Below are positions 56,515 to 64,000 of a stretch of 64,000 bases of DNA, piece after piece. Each line of letters starts with the position of its first letter. Position 1 is the stretch's first letter. A program made the position numbers and the translations under genes. Source of the stretch: Candidatus Absconditabacterales bacterium (GTDB taxonomy: Bacteria > Patescibacteriota > Gracilibacteria > Absconditabacterales > Absconditicoccaceae); the NCBI GenBank assembly GCA_023228925.1, contig JALOAF010000003.1:5533-69532 (forward strand). The letters are read 5' to 3'. The notes under the pieces are model-generated. The model ran no database searches, had not been told where the DNA came from, and worked only from the letters and a program-made list of their open reading frames with translations.

Positions 56515-58035
56515 TTATTTAATAGTATAAAATGTTTTTTCATTATACATAGCTTCTGCTAATTTTATTTTATCATTACTCATAGCATAAAAAGTACACA
56601 AAACATCTCACTTTTTGACTTTTGCATTTAATTTTTTGTGTAAATATATCCCAGCTTCATTTACCAATGGAGAACCAAGTGTTCTACAAACCATATTGAG
56701 ATGATGCATATCTATATCTTTTACTAGACCATCTTTGTCTGCTTTTATATCCAAATGATATTTTCACAATTTTAATTCTTCAGATTTAATATTTGTATTT
56801 TTACCATTTTGAGCTTTGATAATTTTTTGCATATATTTCCAAGCAGCTCAAGAAACTAACTGTCCGTAAGCTAATTTTTCTGCTTCTTTTCATTTAGCCA
56901 TACCAACCATTTCAATTATCTTTGTAGCCAAAAGTAATGTCTTCTTTTCTAGATCATCTGGTCTTTTGTCATGTTGTTGTAAAACTCTCAAAACTTCTCT
57001 AACTTGCAAAACTGCTCCAATTCAAGCTCAGATTGGTTCTTTTGCATCTGTAATTTGTACAGACATTTTCATACCAAGTCATTTTCCTACTACTTCAAAT
57101 TTTTCTTTCCATTCTTTGGCTTCTTTCATGTCTTTTACTTTTGCACTAGGTCACATAGGTATATCTATCAGTGAATGAGTAATTCACATAGCATATTTTT
57201 TGGCCATTATAGAGCTAACTACTTTGGCTATATTTTGCATACTCAAAGGATGTTGTATTTGAATCAATTTATCATCAGCAGGTGCTAAGTCCAAACCTCA
57301 TCACCAAACAAGACAACAATTCAATTCTTTAACTAGTTTTTTTATTTCTTGTTCATTAAATTCAATATCCATCAAAACACTAACACACTCTCCTGTTGCC
57401 GCAGGAGATGTAATTGCTTTTGAAAAATTTTTTGGTATTTTTATTCATAAAGAAGCGATCAATGGAATTAGAATCATTGTTGTTTCATTTCATGGTACTC
57501 CTCCAATACAATGTTTATCTGCTACTATAGTTCATTTTGGATATTTAAACATAACTCCATTTTCAGCCATAGCTTTTGCAGTCAAGTACATTTCTTTATT
57601 ACTAGATGGATAGAAAAAACTACTAGCAACATAGTATGTCATCAAAGAATCAACTAATTTATTTTGAGAAATGTCTTTGATAATAGAATTAATTTCTTCT
57701 TCACTAATGGATTCTCATTTCATTTTTTTTCTAATAGCTTCTACAGTTTTATTTGATCTTTTTGTGTACTCAACTCTAACAATATCCCCCTCATTAAAAC
57801 TTGCTTTAGCAAAAGTATCTTCTAAAACCCCAATTTGTCATGGTTTTACTAATTTTTTGGTAATATCTAAATTTGCTACAATAATTTCTTTTCAAAAAAT
57901 TAGTTTTACTTTATCAAAAGCACTCAATCAGTATTCCACTGCATCTATTTCATTCAAAATAACAATCAAATCTTCTCCGCTATGAATGTTTATCTTTTTA
58001 ACTTTTACATCTAAGGTGTTTTTTTTCTTAGTCAT
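56515..58035 (-). CDS. deoA: AMP phosphorylase (canonical copy)
   Basis: The 506-residue enzyme splits AMP with phosphate into adenine and ribose-1,5-bisphosphate. It has the AMP-phosphorylase/thymidine-phosphorylase layout with an extra N-terminal domain of about 85 residues. The active-site regions are intact: [17 protein letters not shown] (His175), [19 protein letters not shown] near 212, and [14 protein letters not shown] near 255 with the Asp pair. It is the first step of the AMP-RuBisCO pathway whose other genes follow. Its ATG lies 26 bases after the stop of the small acidic protein gene. Confidence 0.9.
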
Positions 58036-58060
58036 ATTTCTTATATTAAGTAAAATAAAG

Positions 58061-58534
58061 CTACCAAGTAAGCACATCTTTTATCTCTGTACCTGTTTGG
58101 TTTAATTTTTTAATTGTTTGTTGAGGTGATTGTTTTCATTGTTCAAATCAAGAAACAGATGGAAAAGTTTTAGTTAAATTTTTACCTGTTTTTTGTGTAA
58201 TAACTTTCTCGTTACCAGCTACTTGAATATCTTCAAAGAATTCAGGATAATTAAATTTTATGTAATCCATCACCTTTTCTAACAACTCAAAATCATCTGA
58301 AATTCTTTCTATATACCCTTGGAATTCCATATAATCTTCATCTTTTACAATCTGATCAACATACTCTTCTGGGACTTCCTTTGGATTTGGCTCTTTGGTT
58401 AAGTTTTCTATTAAAGAATCTACATACTCCCATCCATCAGAAAGGTCTCAATATGTTTCTATATTATAAACATCATCATTTAAAAACTCTTCATAAGTCA
58501 TTTCATCTAAGTTAGTTGTAATAATATTGTTCAT
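58061..58534 (-). CDS. Small acidic protein between RuBisCO and AMP phosphorylase
   Basis: The 157-residue soluble acidic protein (MNNIITTNLDEMTYEEFLNDD...) has no recognised domain. The middle (DDFELLEKVMDYIKFNYPEFFEDI) is helical; the tail GKNLTKTFPSVSGFEQGKQSPQQTIKKLNQTG is basic. It sits 80 bases downstream of RuBisCO and 26 bases upstream of AMP phosphorylase on the same strand, so it is probably in their transcript. Confidence 0.6.
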
Positions 58535-58613
58535 TTTTTTTGTAATAATTTAAATTAAAAGTTGTATTGTAATTTATGGTAGAAAACCATTAAATTATGA
58601 ACTTAATACTTTC

Positions 58614-60035
58614 TTATTTTTTCTTCTCAAAAAATTCTATCGCCTCTGCTAATTCAATATGATCTTTTGCATAATCATGAATATCTATTCATTTTTGGAA
58701 TGCTTCACATGCTTGTACTAAAGCTTTCGCACCAGCTTTAGTTCCTTTTGGATGAGCATTACAACCAGCTCACATAGTAGTAATAAAATCCACATTTCCC
58801 ATTAGATCAATAAATGGTTTTAATAATGTAGGATTGAGTCATCATGATATAATTGGGCAACATTTTTTTACAGTTCTCCAATTATCATCTTCATTAGCCA
58901 AAGCATGTTGAGTATCCATTTGAATTTTTTCTACTAAATCTTCATCATGTTCTGGGATAAGTCCCCAACTTTGATCAAAAATATGCCCTTTTGCATGATA
59001 AGAATAAATATTTTCTGCTGCTGTTAGATCTTCAGTCGGAGTTCATGCCATTTTACCAACTCATGCTGTACCAGTGTGAATTCCAGATGCACCAGCCAAT
59101 CTAGCAAATTTAGATAGTAGCAAAACAGAATATCAAATTGGATTTTCTGGTCTAGTAAACGCACCATGTCCTGCTCTATGAAAATGAATAAATACATCTG
59201 GATATTTCCTTCTAAGTGTTTGTACAGCAGTCCATCATGCTGTTGTTCCATCAATCAAAAAAGCATAAGAACCTGGTTCCATTCCAGAGTTTACAATCAT
59301 TTCACATCTTTCAATCATTGTATCATAATCCGAAGCAGACACATTAAAAGAGTGTACTTTTTTTTGACCAGTCTCTTTGACTGCTTTATCCATGGCTTCC
59401 TTAACATTTCTAACCATTTTATGATAAGGAGAAAAATCTTGATCTGCTTGAGGTTCGTCATTTTTTACAAAATCTCATCATCATACCCAAAAATCATAAC
59501 ATACTTCTGCATATTCAGCAGATGTTAATCACATTTTAGGTTTTACGATAGTACCAAGAATCGGTCTATCATATACTCATAAATAATTTCTCATATCTTG
59601 TAAAGTATAACTAGGTCAATCGTATTGTTCCATCATTGCTGGCGGGAATCGTACATCTAAAATTTTCAAAGCTTTTACCTCTTTCATTCCAAAAACGTTA
59701 CCTGCAATATAGGTAAGAATATTTTGTACATTCCCTCCCCTATCAAACAATCTCCAAGGATAAGCTATCCAAACCAATTCTTTTTCTATATCAATTTGGT
59801 AAACCAAAGCATTCATCATCTTGGAATAAGGAGTCTCTGTATTAACTAAAAAATTTGTTCCAGTACTAGATTCTGAAGCTACTTCACATGCTGCTTGCAA
59901 CATATTTAAATTTTTACCAGGAATTAAATGAAAACAGGCCAACATATAATCTCCATTTTTTGGGTTTTCCAAATCCAAGTTTAAATAAGCTTGTTGATGT
60001 GGATTTAGAGTTTTCAACATTTCTTTTGTGTTCAT
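58614..60035 (-). CDS. rbcL: RuBisCO large subunit, form II/III type
   Basis: The 473-residue enzyme carboxylates ribulose-1,5-bisphosphate. Visible are [18 protein letters not shown] near residue 160 (first active-site Lys in the TVKPK motif), [11 protein letters not shown] near 185-192 (carbamylated Lys, metal ligands Asp/Glu), [12 protein letters not shown] near 278, GIHTGTAGVGKMAG near 312 (loop 6 Lys in GVGKM), and [21 protein letters not shown] near 385. It ends [19 protein letters not shown]. The catalytic set looks complete. Form II/III enzymes are known from SR1 and some Gracilibacteria and work with AMP phosphorylase and the isomerase below. A promoter precedes it. Confidence 0.95.
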
Positions 60036-60119
60036 TTTGTTTATATATAATAATATAAAATAAGGTTAGTTTATATCCTTTGATCTAATCCAAACGAATA
60101 TAAAATTTAAACCAATATA

Positions 60120-60148
60120 ATTATATCCAAAACATCAAAAAAAATCAA
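60120..60148 (-). promoter_or_regulatory. Promoter of the RuBisCO gene
   Basis: On the minus strand TTGATT (60148-60143) and TATAAT (60125-60120) are 17 bases apart, leaving a leader of about 75 nt before the ATG at 60035. A palindrome AAAAACTAGTTTTT just upstream may end the preceding transcript. Confidence 0.55.
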
Positions 60149-60228
60149 AAAAACTAGTTTTTGATCCTTATTTGAACAGACATTTTCTATTTTTGATATA
60201 TAATATCTATAAATTATAGAAGCTATTA

Positions 60229-61785
60229 TTAACTATAAAAAAATAGCTTTTCTTTTTTCAAAATTTCCAATCATCTTTCAAGATCTTCTTGATTGTTTGA
60301 ATACAATTCACATAAAATGTCTCATTTTTTTACTGATTCTCAATGCAGTTTATTAAAATAAATTCAAGCCTGTTTATCAAAAGGTGCTCAAAACAATCTA
60401 GTTAAATCTTTCAATAATTTAACATTGATAGATTTTATTTTCCCAGATTTTTTTGCTATTATCTTTTCTGAAAACTTAGCTAATGGTAACTCCTCTGAAT
60501 CAATTATTCATAAATAAGAAATTGTCTTATAGTCAGGCTTTTTGTTGTGAACAAGATTTTGAGCTTTAATTATTTTTTTCATATACTCCCAAGCAGCACC
60601 AGACTTTAGTTGTTTTTCTGCTAAATCTATCGCTTTTTTTCATTTTGCTAAACCAACTAATTCAATCAAATCAGCCGATAGTTTGAGAGATTTCTCTTTT
60701 ATATCTTTTGAAAAAACATCTTTGTTTTGAAGAATTCTAAGCGCTTCTCTTGTTTGCAAAACTGCTCATATCCCTCTACCCACTGGATGATCTGCATTAG
60801 ACATTTCCACAAAAACTTTCATTCCAAGCTTTTCTCAAATATATTTGAAATGACCTGCAATTCTATTTGCGGTTTTTTTATCTTTAATTTTTCCATTTTT
60901 ACCAACAGGCAAGTCAATTAGGCAGTATTTTGTTCCTCAAGCATAAATTTTTGCCATAATACTAATTGCTACCTTGGAATATGCTTCCATATATAAAGGA
61001 TATGAAACTTTTATTATTTTATCATTTGCTGGAGCAAATTTTAAAGATTCTCCATTTGCCAAACAAGATAAATTTTTTGTGACTAATTTTTTCATTTCTC
61101 TTACTGAAAATTCAGTATCCATCAAAACTTCTACACATTCTCCTGTAGCAGCAGGAGAAGTTATTGCTCTAGAAAAGGTTTTTGAGCTAGATATGCCAAG
61201 AGATCCTAAAATAGGAACAATAATCATTGTTGTTTCATTCCCAGGAACTCCACCAATAGAATATTTTACAGCAGTATCATATTTAAATTTTATCATATCT
61301 CACATCTCTGCAGAATATTTTGCTGTCCAAAAAAGCTCATCTTTGTTACTAGGATAGGCAAAACTACAAGCAGCATAATAAGCTACAAGTAGGTCACTAA
61401 TCTTTCCGTCTGTCATATCTCTCATCAAAGCTTTTATTTCATTTTTATTTAATTTTTTTCAGAAAAGTTTCTTTTTAATAGCTTCCAAAGATAGTGGATT
61501 TTTATTTATAGTAGAAATAGAAACTATATCTCAAGTTTTTATATCATGTTTTTCAAAAATATCTTGAGTAATTCAAATTTCTCAAGAATCTAAAAAATCG
61601 TTAGTCAAATCAACATTTACCACTATGTTTTTATGTTTAGCATTTTTTTCATAAGACAAAATTACATCGTCCACTGCAGTAATTCCAAACTTAAACGCTT
61701 CTGATTCATTTAACCAAACTTGAAAACCGTTTCCAGTTTTAATATTGATTTGTTGTGCTTTCAAAGAAAAAGTTTTGTTTTTCAT
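60229..61785 (-). CDS. AMP phosphorylase paralogue with altered active site
   Basis: The 518-residue protein aligns end to end with the copy at 56.5 kb: SIGGVPGNETTMIIVPI near residue 177, [19 protein letters not shown] near 208 and MEYMKKIIKAQN near 410. But the canonical DKHCIGG is VKYSIGG (His175 to Tyr, Asp173 to Val), [13 protein letters not shown] is ANGESLKFAPANDK (one Asp to Asn), and the C-terminal domain differs. It may be a non-catalytic partner, or use another substrate. It is transcribed toward RuBisCO with a likely terminator between them. Confidence 0.85.
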
Positions 61786-61849
61786 TTATTTAATAATAAT
61801 TTTTAAAAGTTTATCAAAGAGGATTATGTCAAAGGATTATTGCATTTTT

Positions 61850-62215
61850 ATCATTTTATTTTCCTCGAAAAGGCTTCGATGTACTGTTATTGTCACTCTT
61901 TTATCATCTCGAGTGAATATTGTTTCGTTTATTATTGTTGCTCTTATGTCATCTCGAGTCGTTATTGTTGCGAGAGATCTAAAAGCATTACAGGAGATTT
62001 CTCGCAAGATAGACCACTTCGAAATGACAGTAGCATTATGTCATCTCGAGTCGTTATTGTTGCGAGAGATCTAAAAGCATTACAGGAGATTTCTCGCAAG
62101 ATAGACCACTTCGAAATGACAGGCTATTCAGAATTATAACTTATATATAATGGATTCTTCGCACACGCTCAGAATGACAAATTGTTCGCTCAGAATGACA
62201 GTAAAACATTATCAT
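61850..62215. repeat. Dispersed repeat cluster with a 92-bp tandem duplication
   Basis: The wh stretch between the two pathway genes is made of repeat units. Two copies of a 92-bp unit lie at about 61944-62035 and 62036-62123. Each unit begins GTCATCTCGAGT and ends ACTTCGAAATGAC (terminal inverted repeats), with GCGAGAGATCT and AGATTTCTCGC inside. A partial third copy precedes them and a GGATTCTTCGC...CTCAGAATGACA unit follows. Confidence 0.85.
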
Positions 62216-62222
62216 CACAAGT

Positions 62223-63143
62223 TTATTCCAACATCCAAGGATACCTTTGTTTTGCTTCTTTGATCAAGTTTTCTGGTCTAATAATTCCAAATTCTGTAAT
62301 AATACCTGTAATACATTTTGCAGGAATCATATCAAAAGCATAATTTAAAATTTTTAAACCTTCAGGTGCTTCTGGCCAAAGTTCTTTTCCATCTCTTGTT
62401 TCAATTCAAATTTCACCTGTCATATCCAACTTTAACAAACTTCAAACAATATACAGAGGTATACCAGAATGCCAAGCGGATAAAGCAATAGAAAAACTTC
62501 AAACCTTATTTATAGTATCTCAATTGGATCTAATGGAATCTGCTCACAAAAAGACTTTGCGTATATCGATATCATCTTCATAAATATTGTCTACAAAAAA
62601 CGCAGCTGAACTATCTGTCACCATTGTGTTTGGAACACCAGCTTTAACTAAATCTGTAGATGTTCTTCTTCATTGATACAATGGTCTAGTCTCTGTATTA
62701 TAAACATGAATTTTTTTTCATTGATCTCGTGCAGTTTTCAAAATCTTAGTCACAGATCCTGAATGACAATGAGTCATAATATTATCTCAATCATCAATCA
62801 AATTTACTCCTATTTCTGCTCTAATTTTTTCTTCCTCATTTATCCAAGTAAGATATTCTGCAAAAGCATCTGCCAATTCTATAGCATTCGCTCAAGCTTT
62901 TAACTTATGTCTAGCATATTTCATTCAGTTACGAAGCATCGGCTCTGTTTCTCTAGCCTCTATCAAAAGTTTTGTAGATCTATCAAAAAAATCTTTTAAT
63001 TCTTTTTTATTGCTAAATTTTTTTAAACGCAATTGTTTTTCCATTACCTTACATGCTTCTCTAGCTATATTGGTAGCTCATTGTATTGTAATTGTACGGA
63101 TATCATCTGCTACCTGTAAAATTTCATTATCAAATTTAGACAT
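62223..63143 (-). CDS. Ribose-1,5-bisphosphate isomerase (eIF2B-like)
   Basis: The 306-residue protein converts ribose-1,5-bisphosphate to ribulose-1,5-bisphosphate, the RuBisCO substrate. It belongs to the eIF2B/MtnA/R15Pi family: [10 protein letters not shown] at residues 122-131 (catalytic Cys126), [17 protein letters not shown] near 149, and GADSIRSNGDTINKVG at 201-216 with catalytic Asp203. MtnA enzymes have the same Cys/Asp pair, but the AMP phosphorylase and RuBisCO next door argue for R15Pi. It lies upstream of AMP phosphorylase paralogue, separated by the repeat cluster. Confidence 0.92.
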
Positions 63144-63496
63144 TTTTTATTTTTATGATTTAAAACTACATTCAATTATATATGATTTTATTTTTTTTGC
63201 AAATTTTGGGACTCTTATTTTTTTAAACTATTCTATTGTTTATAAATAAATTATTGTAAAAGCTTCTTTGTGAATAATATATAAAGCATAATAAAGCATA
63301 ATTTTTCTATTTTTATTTTCAAAAACCAGCACATCTCTTCCTTACAAAAATAAAACGAAGTTCAGAATTTATCAAAGATAAAGAAAAGTAAGTGTTAAAG
63401 CTTTTTTTAATAAGAAAGTTTTAGATAATGGATTCATGTTAGAGAGTTTTAAAAAATAAAAATAAGGTTCTGAAACAATAAATTACTCAATAAACT
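63144..63496. other. Gene-free stretch
   Basis: No plausible gene. A direct repeat ATAAAGCATA occurs twice near 63281-63302; I see no terminator of good quality. Confidence 0.4.
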
Positions 63497-64000
63497 TTAT
63501 CAATTTTTTAATTTATAAAACTTTAGTTTCAAAAACTTCGAAATTTTCACTCCAATAAATAACACAAATAATATCAATAAAATCTCTATCCAAATCCATA
63601 AAGACAAAGCTTTTGTGTGAAATATCTTTGATAAACTTGGAATATAGACTATCAATAAAACTAATGCTATTGATCAAACGATTGCTCACAACAACCATTT
63701 ATTTGAAAAAAACTTTAGTTTATATTCACTTCTAATCATCCAGATTCTGATCATTTCCAACAAAACCAATAAAACAAAAACTCATGTTCTAGCTTGTTCC
63801 AAATCTACATGATAATGTCTAAAAAACAGAAATAAAATAACTATTGTCATAAGAATGGATAGATAAATAATACTTGTTAACATCTTTCTATCTATAATTT
63901 TTGAACCAAGTTTTCTAGGTTTACGATGCATAACATCAGGGCTCACAGGATCTATTCACAAAGCCAAAGCTGGTAAACCATCAGTAACTAAATTTATCAT
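63497..64000 (-). CDS. P-type cation-transporting ATPase, C-terminal part (N-terminus beyond the window)
   Basis: About 167 residues are visible. [27 protein letters not shown] is the transmembrane segment 6 region of P2-type (Ca2+-type) ATPases, with the ligand pattern NLVTDG and the sequence to P.D.M..PPR. Four further hydrophobic spans follow, as in the Cation_ATPase_C domain, ending in a short basic tail. The gene continues to the left on the minus strand beyond 64000; the family start, pump and phosphorylation domains are not seen. Substrate ion is unknown. Confidence 0.9.

Noticed and set aside
61944..62123. CRISPR-like two-repeat array
   Set aside because: It is a direct tandem duplication of one 92-bp unit without spacers.
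61745..62139. Two overlapping open frames across the repeat cluster
   Set aside because: They consist of the tandem repeat units read as protein and have no other support.
350..63143. Many apparent pseudogenes with premature TGA stops
   Set aside because: All are continuous when TGA is read as Gly, and the TGA sites match conserved glycines.
1..64000. tRNA or rRNA genes and insertion sequences
   Set aside because: No T-loop GTTCRA signature with paired arms, rRNA-like segment or transposase was noticed; an exhaustive search was not possible by eye.

Overview
The window is a low-GC bacterial segment that only makes sense if UGA is read as an amino acid. Nearly every gene carries in-frame TGA codons at positions where the protein family has glycine: P-loops, the lipobox Gly before Cys, HIGG of GltX, and the Gly of collagen Gly-X-Y triplets. 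All genes stop at TAA or TAG. This is genetic code 25 (UGA = Gly), known from Absconditabacteria (SR1) and Gracilibacteria of the Candidate Phyla Radiation. A RuBisCO / AMP phosphorylase / ribose-1,5-bisphosphate isomerase set and many small surface proteins fit those groups; I cannot choose between the two phyla.

Layout. 1-3 kb: type IV pilus genes (PilC-like, PilB-like ATPase). 3-22 kb: mostly housekeeping (serS, Holliday-resolvase-like endonuclease, gltX, nusA, dtd, mutL, a UvrB without its C-terminal helicase domain, ndk, rplI, a MurF-like ligase, an AI-2E-type permease, rnpA, an RsuA-type pseudouridine synthase), several lipoproteins, and a free-standing structured RNA at about 5.4-5.7 kb. 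22-31 kb: surface and accessory proteins, ending in a 720-residue collagen-like protein in which about 70% of the triplet glycines are UGA. 31-36 kb: TrmH-type methyltransferase, DUF368 and DUF389 membrane proteins, a cluster of GC-rich palindromes, and a Dus enzyme. 36-48 kb: a coiled-coil protein with an 11-G tract, a leader RNA, a degenerate PriA C-terminal half, a VirB4 ATPase, polytopic proteins (one with three VirB2/TrbC-like hairpins), a FemAB-type transferase and two single-span proteins; this looks like a reduced type IV secretion or pilus locus. 48-50 kb: yebC, recX and a separate IleRS C-terminal domain. 50.5-53.1 kb: a cassette bounded by imperfect inverted repeats, with a GIY-YIG nuclease, a FISUMP-like protein and an ADP-ribosylglycohydrolase. 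53-63 kb: pyruvate kinase without its C domain, a large coiled-coil protein, and the AMP-to-3-phosphoglycerate genes (two AMP phosphorylase paralogues around RuBisCO, then the isomerase). The window ends in a P-type cation ATPase.

How the parts fit. AMP phosphorylase, ribose-1,5-bisphosphate isomerase and RuBisCO would turn AMP plus phosphate and CO2 into 3-phosphoglycerate; the nearby pyruvate kinase could take lower glycolysis to pyruvate with ATP gain. This is a nucleotide-salvage role, not a Calvin cycle. Surface genes (pili, VirB4 locus, lipoproteins, SLH-like and collagen-like proteins) fit a host-attached life.

Other genome features. Dispersed MITE-like repeats with GTCAT...ATGAC ends sit in five intergenic regions. 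A recurrent module puts a consensus -35 (TTGACA) in the loop of a terminator hairpin and the -10 (TATAAT) just after its T tract; two clear copies and one decayed copy occur. I saw no tRNA, rRNA, CRISPR array or insertion sequence.
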